NCBI GenBank assembly: GCA_015234115.1
Contig: JADFWP010000002.1
Span: 62,001 to 126,000 of the forward strand
Length of the DNA stretch: 64,000 nucleotides
DNA from: Magnetococcales bacterium
GTDB lineage: Bacteria; Pseudomonadota; Magnetococcia; Magnetococcales; Magnetaquicoccaceae
Direction of reading: 5' to 3'
Position 1 is the first letter of the stretch, and each line of letters starts with the position of its first letter. The notes beneath the pieces are model-generated. The model was given only the letters and a program-made list of their open reading frames with translations. It was not told where the DNA came from and did no database searches. Made by a program: the position numbers and the translations under genes. Shown here piece by piece: positions 16,929-25,372 of the stretch.

Positions 16929-17557
16929 CGGCTCTTGCTCTCCGTCTCCCGGAAGTTGAACCACTCCACCTGACAAGTCGCCTGCACGTTGACCTTGAAT
17001 CGGCTGCCCGCCTTGCCAGCCGGTTTGGCATCGCTCTGCGGTTGCATCCGGCACTGCGTGAACTGGATCAAACCGGCTTTCTTCTGCGCCAGAAAGGCGA
17101 TCAGGGCGAGCAGATCCCCTTCGTGCAGCATGCCGATGGTCATCTCCATGCGACTGGCGAAGAGTTGATAATCCTGGCTCGGCGGCACAGGATAGCCCGG
17201 AGTGTAGGCACGGGCCGGATCCAGCTTGTACTTGATCGGCACCGGCAGTTTCAAGGCCGCCTCTGCCTCCCGGATCGATTCCACCCACTGCAAACGCGGT
17301 TCAGGACCGATCACCCCCTGCTGACGCAACGCGTCGTAACGGGGCTGGATCATGGCCAGCACCCGCCCCTGCTCCTCTTGTTGCAGCAGATTGTTCTGAA
17401 GCGCGACAATGCTGCGGCGCAACTTGTCCAGCACCAGATTGGCATCGTCCAGATAGTGCCAACCGACCAGAATCATGCCGATGCCCGACACCAGCGCAAC
17501 CAGCAACAAGACCATCGCACGGGTCAGCAAACGCCATTCGATCCGGGCGTTGTTCAT
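16925..17557 (-). CDS. mshJ: MshJ-like inner membrane protein (PilO/GspM role)
   Basis: 210 residues: a single N-terminal TM helix (AMVLLLVALVSGIGMIL, about 14-30), then a coiled-coil region (LRRSIVALQNNLLQQEEQ) and a small alpha/beta domain ending in EWFNFRE. This is the layout of MshJ/PilO/GspM proteins, which form the periplasmic part of the inner-membrane assembly platform with MshI. ATG overlaps the mshI stop (ATGA, 17554-17557). Confidence 0.78.
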   Translation of the reverse strand: MNNARIEWRLLTRAMVLLLVALVSGIGMILVGWHYLDDANLVLDKLRRSIVALQNNLLQQEEQGRVLAMIQPRYDALRQQGVIGPEPRLQWVESIREAEAALKLPVPIKYKLDPARAYTPGYPVPPSQDYQLFASRMEMTIGMLHEGDLLALIAFLAQKKAGLIQFTQCRMQPQSDAKPAGKAGSRFKVNVQATCQVEWFNFRETESKSR

Positions 17558-19128
17558 GGACCCTTCCGCCTGGAAAGCAGAATCCGCAAACGGAAAGGCG
17601 CGCTGCCCGACAGCTCGGCCTCGCCACCCTGAATCACCTGATGATCCCCCAGATTCAACGGCATCTGCACGGGTTGCACCTCCATGCATTCGGGCAGGGC
17701 GCGCACGTCCTGAATGAACCGTTCCACATCCGCCATCGCCGCCTTGAGCGTGTCGAACGGTTCAACCCGCCCGGAGATCAACACCATTTGCGCATCCGGT
17801 CGGGTCGGTTGCGGCGACTGTGGCTGTGACGACGGCGCTTTCGGTTGGGGTTGCCCGCCCGGTTTGGCAGGCTGAGTCCGGGTGTTCTGGGTGCCTTCGT
17901 TCCACTCCAGACTTTCGAGGATCAGTCGCTCGTGTTTCAACAGGGTCTGGCCCACGGTTTGAATCGCCTCTCCGGGATCCATGAGGTGGGCCTCCAGGAG
18001 TTCGGCCCACTTGACTGCGGTGATGATCCGTCGTCCTTCCTGCTGGGTGCGGGTATCGGGCAGCCGTCGGACCGCCTTTTGAATCTCCTCGGCCTGACGG
18101 GACAACTCCGGCTGTTCGTCCCGGAGCGTGCGCCCCTGCCAGAAAAGCAACAGACACCCCAGCAGACAGGCCACGAAAAAAAACAGCGCCGCCCACCGCA
18201 AACGACGCCCCAGACGCAAGGTCCGCCAGACGATCACATCCTCGGGACGGGCGTAATGGTTGGGAATCGCCCAACGCAGCAGACATTGACCGAACAGCGG
18301 ATCCATCCGGCCATCGGCCAGATCGCTCTTGAGCGCGACACGGGCCGCGATCCGGGTGCCATCCAGCGGGTAGAGATGATATCCCCCGCTCCCCTTGTTG
18401 GCCCCCTCTTGCAGCAACCGGAACAATCCGGCATGACACAATACATGAACATGCAGCGGATCGTTCCATGAATAGAGCCGCTGACTGACCAGATAGCCCT
18501 GCATCCGCGCCACTTCGCCATGCAGAAACGGCACCAGATCGGTCATCTCCTGGGTCGGCAAACGACTGAGCCGACTGAGGGACATCTGCCCGTTATGCAG
18601 AAAGGTCTGACGCAGACCGCCGGCATGAATGCTCAACAGCAGTACATCCTTCTGATCCGGCGTCATCGCCCCCTGAAACAGGCGCGTGGTCAGAAGCGGC
18701 ACCGACCAGATCCCGGCCAGAGGAAGACGCAATGTTTTGAGCAGCTCCAGCCACGGCAATACCAGCTCCTCCGGATCGTTCAGACCCGAAAACAGTGCCC
18801 AGTCCTGGCTGCTGTCCTCCGGATCGCGCCCCAGAAACAGGACATGACGAAACGGCGTGTTGCGCAACAGCCGACTGGAACGGTTTTCCAGCATCCGTTT
18901 CCGGACCAGGGGATTGAGCCGGGGAATCCGTTCGAGCTTGTGCTCCTCTTCCGTGAGGTCGATCAGCATGTAAACCGTCAGGCGCTCCCGGAACGTCTCC
19001 AGATAGGCGCGAAACGGCTCAACCCCCTGATCCTGTTCAAACGTGACCGCCGCGCCAAAGAGATCCCGCTCCCAGGGATAGGCCACCAGATGATGGTTGG
19101 TGATCGAGACAAACAGTCGCGTGGCCAT
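17554..19128 (-). CDS. mshI: MshI-like assembly platform protein
   Basis: 524 residues. A cytoplasmic domain (1-300) is followed by a TM helix (312-330), a coiled coil, a Pro/Gln linker and a C-terminal periplasmic domain of about 90 residues, the layout of MshI and GspL (PilM plus PilN). The cytoplasmic part of such proteins binds the assembly ATPase. Residues 55-295 align by eye with residues 70-306 of the ATPase at 20374-23124, for example AGIWSVPLLT here against AGLWSVPLLS there. It sits between mshG and mshJ. Confidence 0.85.
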   Translation of the reverse strand: MATRLFVSITNHHLVAYPWERDLFGAAVTFEQDQGVEPFRAYLETFRERLTVYMLIDLTEEEHKLERIPRLNPLVRKRMLENRSSRLLRNTPFRHVLFLGRDPEDSSQDWALFSGLNDPEELVLPWLELLKTLRLPLAGIWSVPLLTTRLFQGAMTPDQKDVLLLSIHAGGLRQTFLHNGQMSLSRLSRLPTQEMTDLVPFLHGEVARMQGYLVSQRLYSWNDPLHVHVLCHAGLFRLLQEGANKGSGGYHLYPLDGTRIAARVALKSDLADGRMDPLFGQCLLRWAIPNHYARPEDVIVWRTLRLGRRLRWAALFFFVACLLGCLLLFWQGRTLRDEQPELSRQAEEIQKAVRRLPDTRTQQEGRRIITAVKWAELLEAHLMDPGEAIQTVGQTLLKHERLILESLEWNEGTQNTRTQPAKPGGQPQPKAPSSQPQSPQPTRPDAQMVLISGRVEPFDTLKAAMADVERFIQDVRALPECMEVQPVQMPLNLGDHQVIQGGEAELSGSAPFRLRILLSRRKGP

Positions 19129-19135
19129 CTAAGGA

Positions 19136-20347
19136 TCACAATTTGGCGATCAGATCGTAGATCGGACCCAGCACCGACAGAATCACCCAACCCATCACAC
19201 CACCCAGCACCATGGTGAGGACCGGTTCGATCAGGGTTTCCAGTTTGCCGATGGTCTCCTTGACCTCGCGGTCGAAGAAATAGCTGACATTCTTCATCGA
19301 CAGATCCAGGCCGCCCGTGGATTCGCCCACCTGCAACATGCTCAACACCAGCGGCGGAAAAAGTTTGACCTGGGCGAAACTGCTGCTGATCTCCCGTCCT
19401 TCGGAGACCATCTCCCGCACCTGCTGCAACGCCTCCTGGATCACCAGATTGTTGGTCAGCCCCTCGCAGATCCGCAAGGACTCCAGCACCGTGATGCCGG
19501 ATTTGTACATCAGGGCAAAGGCATTGGAAAAACGCACCAGAATGATTTTGCGCAGCAGCGGACCGATGATCCAGAGCTTGAGGATCAGGCCATCCACCTG
19601 ACGCCGCGCCCCCTTGCTGATCCGGCAGGCAAACCGGATCAACACCAGGGCCGCGATCGGCAGAAAGACCAGAACCGGCCACCAGGCGGTGATGAAATCC
19701 GAGGTGGCGACCAGGGCGCGGGTGTGCATCGGGATGGTCTCGCCCATTTCGGTGATGAAGGCCATCAGTTGCGGCACCAGGAAGATCATCATGAAAAACA
19801 CCAGTGTCGTGACCGTCAACCCCACCACGGAAGGATAGATCATCACCTTCTTGGTCTGGGCGATCAATTCATCCTCCCATTTGATCGACTCGGCCAGATT
19901 CCGGAAAATTTCTGCCAACTGGCCGGTCCGCTCCCCCATCAGCACCAGTTGCACGAAAATGGCATCGAAAATGCGTGGATGGCTGGCCATGGCATCCGAA
20001 AGGGTCTTGCCGCTCTCCACATCCTCCACCAAAGCGACCGCAACGTTTTTCAGGCGCGCATTTTCAACCCCGTCGCGAAAGTCGGTCAATCCGCGCAGAA
20101 TGGGCACGCCGGCGTTGATCAACTGTTCCATGTGAAAGCAGAACAGAATGATATCCTTGCGCGATACCGAAGAGAATCCCCCTGGCAGCAGCGTGCTCTT
20201 GTGGTCGCTGCCAAGGGATTTCTGGCTGATCAGCATCAGGCCGAGCCGATCAAGACGGAGTTCCAGATCATCCAGATTGGAGGCGTCCAGAGTGCCTTTC
20301 TGAATCTTGCCTTTGCTGTCCGTGGCTTTGTACTGATATTTCGGCAT
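19136..20347 (-). CDS. mshG: MshG/PilC/GspF-type inner membrane platform protein
   Basis: 403 residues with the GspF layout: an N-terminal MPKYQYKATDSKGK segment, two GspF repeats (LINAGVPILRGL and MYKSGITVLESL) and three TM helices (about 165-195, 215-235, 375-395). It is the membrane platform that the ATPase acts on to add pilins. The ATPase gene ends 26 bp upstream and mshI starts 7 bp downstream. Confidence 0.94.
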   Translation of the reverse strand: MPKYQYKATDSKGKIQKGTLDASNLDDLELRLDRLGLMLISQKSLGSDHKSTLLPGGFSSVSRKDIILFCFHMEQLINAGVPILRGLTDFRDGVENARLKNVAVALVEDVESGKTLSDAMASHPRIFDAIFVQLVLMGERTGQLAEIFRNLAESIKWEDELIAQTKKVMIYPSVVGLTVTTLVFFMMIFLVPQLMAFITEMGETIPMHTRALVATSDFITAWWPVLVFLPIAALVLIRFACRISKGARRQVDGLILKLWIIGPLLRKIILVRFSNAFALMYKSGITVLESLRICEGLTNNLVIQEALQQVREMVSEGREISSSFAQVKLFPPLVLSMLQVGESTGGLDLSMKNVSYFFDREVKETIGKLETLIEPVLTMVLGGVMGWVILSVLGPIYDLIAKL

Positions 20348-20373
20348 GGGGAACTCTGTAGCGGATGCTTTCG

Positions 20374-23124
20374 TTAATGGACTGCGACCCGACCAAGCAC
20401 CCGGATCACCTCTTCGAGGCTGGTCTCTCCGTTCAGGACATGTCGCGCGCCGTCATCCCAAAGGGTCTGAAACCCCTGATCGCGCGCCGCCTGACGGAAC
20501 TCGGCCGGATGGGCGCGCCGGGAGATCAGGTCGTGGAAGGCGTCGTCGGTGATCAGGCTCTCCATGACGCAGAGGCGTCCCTTGAAACCGGTCTCGCCGC
20601 AGGCCGGACAGCCGACCGCGCGATGGATCGTGGTTTTCTCCAGGCCGGTTTCTCCGACAACCGCAGCCAGAATCCGGCGCTGTTCCGGTTCCAGGGGGTG
20701 CGGCTCCTTGCAGCGGGGACAGAGCCGCCGGACCAGACGTTGCGCCAGCACGCCGATGATGTTGCCCGCCAGGGTATGGGGTTCGAGTCCCATGTTGAGC
20801 AGACGGGGGATCGCGGCCAGCGCCGAATTGGTGTGCAGGGTGCTGTAGACCTGATGACCGGTCATGGCGGCGCGCAGGGCCATCTGGGCGGTTTCGACAT
20901 CCCGAATCTCCCCCACCAGAATGATGTCCGGATCCTGACGCAGAATCGAACGGATTCCGGTGGCGAAATCCAGTCGGATCGTCTCGTTGACCGAGGTTTG
21001 CAGGATCGAGGGCATGGGATACTCCACCGGATCCTCCTGGGTCATGATGTTGCGTTCCGTGGCATTCAGGGTGGAGATGATGGAGTAAAGCGTGGTGGTC
21101 TTGCCGCTGCCTGTGGGACCGGTGACCAGAATGATCCCTTCCGGCTGGCCCATCATGAAGGCGATGGCCTGACGGTTGTGATCGGAGAGGCCGAGGGCGT
21201 CCAGATCCAGAATGCGCCGCGCCCGGTCCAGGATGCGCAGCACGATGTTTTCGCCATGGATGGTGGGTTGGGTCGAGGCGCGAAAATCGATGGTGCGACC
21301 CGCCAGGGTGAGAGAAAAATGACCATCCTGGGGCAATCGGGTTTCGGCGATGTCCATGCCGCACATCACCTTGAGCCGCACGGTGAGTCCGGGCTGGAAT
21401 TTCTGGTGCAGGGAGCGCACCTGACGCAATACCCCGTCCATGCGGTATCGGATCTGGATGAAGGCGGCCATGGGACCGAAATGGATATCCGAGGCATCGT
21501 GCTTGATGGCATCGGTGAGCAGGGCATTGACCAGACGCACCATCGGATGGCTGAACTCCCCGGAGCGGGACGCCAGGCTTTCCAGATCCACTTCGCCGCT
21601 TTCGAGTTCGCGCAGAATGCCATCGACCGAAAGCTCGAAGCCGTAGATGCGGTCCAGCACCTCGGTCACTTCGGTTTCGGTGGCCAGTCTGGACTCCACG
21701 GTGGTGCCGGGGGGCAGACGGGCCATCAGGCGATCCAGCGTGGCCATGTCCAGGGTGTTGGCCATGGCGACCACGAGCTGTTGCCGTTCGGGATGCCAGG
21801 CCACGGGGATGACCCCATGCCGTTTGGCGAACGCCTTGGGCACCAGGTGGATCGCCTCCGGATCCAGGGTGGCGTGCCTGAGATCGATGATCTCCTGTTG
21901 CAGAATCCCCCCCAGCAGGTCGCGCATCTGCCGTTCGGCGAGAAAACCCAGAGCCACCAGCGTCTTGCCCAGGGGTTGCTGCTGCCGGTTCTGTTCGGAG
22001 AGGGCAATGGCGAGTTGATCGGCGGAGATCACCCCTTTTTCCACCAGCAATTCGCCGATGCGCCGCGCAGGCGGTACGGCAGACGCCTCTTCAGGCTTTG
22101 CGACCAGCGCCGAAGCACTCCCCAGCCAGGGTGCGATCCACGCCGCCACCGTCGCGCCCGGACTCCGGGAGAGCGCGCCCGGACCCTGGGAGAGAGGCAG
22201 CGGATAACGCGCATGGCGATGATTGGTGGTGAGCAGGTAATGGGCGAACAGCAGTTCGGTGGCCTGTTGTTCCTCCGGGATGGCCACCCCGAGATTCCGG
22301 GCCGCGCGACCGGTTTCCAGCAGATGGCAGATCACCTTGGGATCCGGATTGGCGGCAATCCGCTCGCCCATGCTCGCCAGCAGCCCGTCCGCTGCGAGAA
22401 TGAAGGCATGGATCGGCGCATCGCCGGGCACCAGCCGCAGACTGGAGAGATAGCGCCGGGTTTTGTCGATTTCGTGCATCACCGATTGGGCAGCCGCCGC
22501 CGGTGAATCCGGAGTGCCGGGAATCATGCGGCTCAGCACCGTGCGGCCTTCATAGAAACTGGTCTGCCGCTGCCCCTCGGCATTGAAGGAGATCAACAGG
22601 GCATGATCGGCCCGGATCGGCGTCATCCGGTGCAGCAGACCGCGACTCAACAGCGGCACGGACCACAAACCGGCAATCGCCCGCGCCTTGCGCCGCAGCA
22701 GATCGATCCAGGGTTGCACCCGGCCCGGTTCGGTAAGACCGCAAAACAGCACCCGTTCCAGGCCGCTTTCGTCCCGGCCCTGGGATTCGGCGTGACAAAA
22801 AGGGGTGAGACGAAAGAGTCGTTCCTGACGCCGGCGGATCATCTGATGACGGTTTGGCCCGTACAGCCTGGGGAGACGTTCCCGGTTCAGTTCCTCTTCC
22901 AGGATATCGGCCAGCAAAAAGACCGGACCCGCCAGATCGTGTTGATCCAGATGCCGGGCACACGACTCCACTCCCTGGGCAGAGTTGGGAAAAACGACCC
23001 GACGGCCAAGCCGGTGCGACGCCCAGGGGAGCAAAGAGACGGTTTGATCGTTGATGATCAGGAGAAGTTTTTGCCTGAACAGGCGCGGCGCGGCAACCAT
23101 CATCCATGAAGGCAATGGATTCAT
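20374..23124 (-). CDS. Fusion: MshI-like cytoplasmic domain + MshE-type assembly ATPase
   Basis: 916 residues, against roughly 570-600 for a normal MshE. Residues about 10-310 are homologous to the cytoplasmic domain of MshI encoded two genes downstream (shared LPRL, GL-x-x-P, AGLWSVPLL, QTSF patterns). A short linker (about 310-350) leads to a MshEN c-di-GMP-binding motif (RIGELL from residue 355, then a LG-x-x-x-x-x-LG unit from 385) and a complete ATPase: Walker A GPTGSGKTTT (669-678), QEDPVEYP, DIILVGEIRD, STLHTNSA and a CPRC/CPAC zinc site. The ATPase part is a paralogue of the MshE at 1491. The natural reading is an ATPase that carries its own copy of the adaptor domain. It heads the minus-strand arm; GAGGG lies about 10 bases before ATG 23124. 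Confidence 0.92.
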   Translation of the reverse strand: MNPLPSWMMVAAPRLFRQKLLLIINDQTVSLLPWASHRLGRRVVFPNSAQGVESCARHLDQHDLAGPVFLLADILEEELNRERLPRLYGPNRHQMIRRRQERLFRLTPFCHAESQGRDESGLERVLFCGLTEPGRVQPWIDLLRRKARAIAGLWSVPLLSRGLLHRMTPIRADHALLISFNAEGQRQTSFYEGRTVLSRMIPGTPDSPAAAAQSVMHEIDKTRRYLSSLRLVPGDAPIHAFILAADGLLASMGERIAANPDPKVICHLLETGRAARNLGVAIPEEQQATELLFAHYLLTTNHRHARYPLPLSQGPGALSRSPGATVAAWIAPWLGSASALVAKPEEASAVPPARRIGELLVEKGVISADQLAIALSEQNRQQQPLGKTLVALGFLAERQMRDLLGGILQQEIIDLRHATLDPEAIHLVPKAFAKRHGVIPVAWHPERQQLVVAMANTLDMATLDRLMARLPPGTTVESRLATETEVTEVLDRIYGFELSVDGILRELESGEVDLESLASRSGEFSHPMVRLVNALLTDAIKHDASDIHFGPMAAFIQIRYRMDGVLRQVRSLHQKFQPGLTVRLKVMCGMDIAETRLPQDGHFSLTLAGRTIDFRASTQPTIHGENIVLRILDRARRILDLDALGLSDHNRQAIAFMMGQPEGIILVTGPTGSGKTTTLYSIISTLNATERNIMTQEDPVEYPMPSILQTSVNETIRLDFATGIRSILRQDPDIILVGEIRDVETAQMALRAAMTGHQVYSTLHTNSALAAIPRLLNMGLEPHTLAGNIIGVLAQRLVRRLCPRCKEPHPLEPEQRRILAAVVGETGLEKTTIHRAVGCPACGETGFKGRLCVMESLITDDAFHDLISRRAHPAEFRQAARDQGFQTLWDDGARHVLNGETSLEEVIRVLGRVAVH

Positions 23125-23420
23125 GACGTTTCATCCCTCTTGCGACAAATGCCTGTATGCTGGACGGAGCGATCCCATTCCCGGTCCCGGAAAGATCTGG
23201 CAGGAATGCGACCGTTGGAGTATACCTCCCGGATCGGGTTTTGACCATGACAGATCCGGATCCGATTTGGAAAACTTCCAGGAATTCCCATTCTCCACCA
23301 AGGCTCATGGCTGAAATTCATTCGGAACCGCCAGGAAAATGTCAGCTTTTCGTGTCAGAGTGAATTCCAGCTCCCCACACTCAACCCCTCACCCACAGCA
23401 CTTGAAAAGGAGCAACGCAC
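23125..23420. other. Divergent intergenic region
   Basis: This 296-bp stretch between the divergent fusion ATPase gene and the DUF3124 gene must hold promoters for both directions. I see no convincing sigma-70 pair, operator or RNA structure in it. Confidence 0.4.
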
Positions 23421-24008
23421 ATGATCCGCTTTGCACGTCTTGACAACCACCTCTTCAGCCACCTCTCCCGTCTTGCCACGGGTCTGATCGCCATTCCGCT
23501 GCTTCTGGCGGAACCGGCCTGGTCACACGATCCCCACCCCCGTCTTTCGACCGGTCAATCGGTCTATGTTCCGGTCTATTCGACGATCTGGCACGGCAAT
23601 CTCAACGACAATGGCAAACCATCGGAAATCCTGATGTCCTCCATGCTGAGCATCCGCAACACGGACCCGAAGTACGGCATGACGATCACCTCGGCCCAAT
23701 ATTATGATACCGGAGGCCGGAAACTGCATGAATATGTCGCCCGTCCACGCTTGATCCCTCCCATGGGATCCGTCGATTTTTTCGTCGAATACCAGGAGCG
23801 GCAAGGCGGGACCGGGGCCAATTTCGTGGTCAACTGGCAGGCGGAACAGCCCATCAACCAACCGATCATGGAGACGATCCATGTCTATCACTGGGGCACC
23901 CAGGGACAGGCGTTCGTCACTCGCGGGGAGGTGATCGATCCGCATGAACCGAATCGCGCGGGTCAGGATTCCCTGCCTGGAATCCCCGAAGCACCGAAAG
24001 CGCGCTGA
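23421..24008 (+). CDS. DUF3124 periplasmic protein
   Basis: 195 residues with a signal peptide (hydrophobic LIAIPLLLAEPAWS, about 22-36) and a single domain with VYVPVYSTIWHG, LSIRNTD, YYDTGG and GGTGANFVVNW, which matches the DUF3124 family as I know it. Function of the family is unknown. A strong AAAAGGAG precedes the ATG by 8 bases. It appears to be a single-gene unit, with 260 bp before queD. Confidence 0.82.
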   Translation: MIRFARLDNHLFSHLSRLATGLIAIPLLLAEPAWSHDPHPRLSTGQSVYVPVYSTIWHGNLNDNGKPSEILMSSMLSIRNTDPKYGMTITSAQYYDTGGRKLHEYVARPRLIPPMGSVDFFVEYQERQGGTGANFVVNWQAEQPINQPIMETIHVYHWGTQGQAFVTRGEVIDPHEPNRAGQDSLPGIPEAPKAR

Positions 24009-24269
24009 TGGTCGAGAACATTCAGGATGCCCGGTCGGGAACTCACTTCCCTGGTCCGGGCGCGCCACCGTGAACCTCTTCTGAGGGCCGGACTGCCACA
24101 ATCTCCCTGCCCCCACCCGAAAAAAACGGCAGAAAGAACGAGCAAAACGGCTGCGGAACCGGTATACTCGCAATCGTGTCAGAACGGTTGCCAGCCAGCA
24201 CGAATCCGCTTTCTTCCGACCAGGTTGGCCAGGGCGGATCCAAGGGGGCTGGCAGGGACGATCTCCAGC

Positions 24270-24728
24270 ATGGTCACGGTTGAGAATCCATCGCTCATGA
24301 ACATCGCGCGCACCTTCACCTTCGATGCGGCCCATCGCCTGATCCACCACGATGGCAAGTGCCAACGTCTGCATGGTCATGGCTATCGGCTGGAGCTGGT
24401 CTTTGTCGGCCATCCCCGGCGACCTCATCCGGAGGATCCCCAATCCGGTTTCCTGGTGGATTTCGGCATCCTCGACCGGCTGGTGCGCAAAGAGTTGATC
24501 GAGACCCGACTGGATCACCACCTGCTCAACGAAACCCTGCCGGAACTTCCCTATCACTCTGCCGAATATCTGGTGGCCTGGATCGTCGGCTGGTGCATGC
24601 TCCATCTCGATGGCCGCGCGGAGTTGGGCGATACCCGCATTGCGCGGGCACGCCTGTGGGAAAGCGATCGTTCCTGGGCCGAAGCCACCTGCGACGATGC
24701 CCTGGCCCTGGGGTTCGCCTCCCGATGA
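24270..24728 (+). CDS. queD: 6-carboxytetrahydropterin synthase QueD
   Basis: 152 residues. Converts dihydroneopterin triphosphate to 6-carboxytetrahydropterin in queuosine synthesis. The zinc His (FDAAH, then the HGHGY pair) and the catalytic Cys (DGKCQRLHG) are present, and LDHHLLNE contains the second catalytic His. ATG 24270 is used; ATG 24297 is also possible. A TATACT hexamer at 24163-24168 could be a -10 box but has no good -35. No preQ1 riboswitch was seen upstream. Stop overlaps the queE start (ATGA). Confidence 0.93.
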   Translation: MVTVENPSLMNIARTFTFDAAHRLIHHDGKCQRLHGHGYRLELVFVGHPRRPHPEDPQSGFLVDFGILDRLVRKELIETRLDHHLLNETLPELPYHSAEYLVAWIVGWCMLHLDGRAELGDTRIARARLWESDRSWAEATCDDALALGFASR

Positions 24729-25357
24729 CCCCCCCGATTCCGGAACCGCGCTATCCTGTCTGCGAGATGTTCGTTTCGGTCCAGGGCGAAGGGAGCTGGA
24801 CCGGACGCCCGATGATCTTCGTCCGCGCCTGGGGGTGTCCCCTGAGTTGCTCCTGGTGCGACGAACCGCTCCACCGCGATCCCGAGGCCCGACAACTGCT
24901 GACGCGCGCCGAAATCCTCGCGACCGCCGCCCGTCTGGCTCCGGGACTTTTCAATGTGGTGCTGACCGGCGGGGAACCGCTTGCCTGGCCCGATCTCTCC
25001 GCGCTGGTGGCCGCTCTCCGGGAACAGGGCTATTGGGTGGCCATGGAGAGCAGCGGCGTGGGCGGTCCGCTCCCCGACCCGCCGGTGGACTGGCTGACCC
25101 TCTCTCCCAAGTCCCCCCTGCCGGAAACCCTGTATCAGGCGGCCCAGGAGTTGAAATTCGTGCTCGGGGCCAGCTCCGGCGTCCCGCAATGGATCCTGGA
25201 ACAGGTGGCCCGGCATCCCAATGTCTGGGTCCAGCCACGGGCCAACGGGAACACCCCGGACCCCGCAGCGGTGCGGCACTGCCTGGAACTCACCCTTCAG
25301 GCCAAAGGCCGCCTGCGCCTCTCCTTGCAAACCCATAAATACATCGGCGCCCGCTGA
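24725..25357 (+). CDS. queE: 7-carboxy-7-deazaguanine synthase QueE (radical SAM)
   Basis: 210 residues. Radical SAM enzyme that rearranges 6-carboxytetrahydropterin to 7-carboxy-7-deazaguanine. The cluster motif is GCPLSCSWCD (C-x3-C-x2-C), with VSVQGEG near the N-terminus, TGGEPL, and LQTHKYIG at the end, all usual QueE marks. ATG 24725 overlaps the queD stop. queC and queF are not nearby. The next gene converges with a 15-bp gap. Confidence 0.95.
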   Translation: MTPPIPEPRYPVCEMFVSVQGEGSWTGRPMIFVRAWGCPLSCSWCDEPLHRDPEARQLLTRAEILATAARLAPGLFNVVLTGGEPLAWPDLSALVAALREQGYWVAMESSGVGGPLPDPPVDWLTLSPKSPLPETLYQAAQELKFVLGASSGVPQWILEQVARHPNVWVQPRANGNTPDPAAVRHCLELTLQAKGRLRLSLQTHKYIGAR

Positions 25358-25372
25358 TCCGCGCCCGCCTTC

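Noticed and set aside
24009-24269. preQ1 riboswitch before queD-queE
   Set aside because: No preQ1-I or preQ1-II consensus (short stem with CUA and A-rich tail) is visible.
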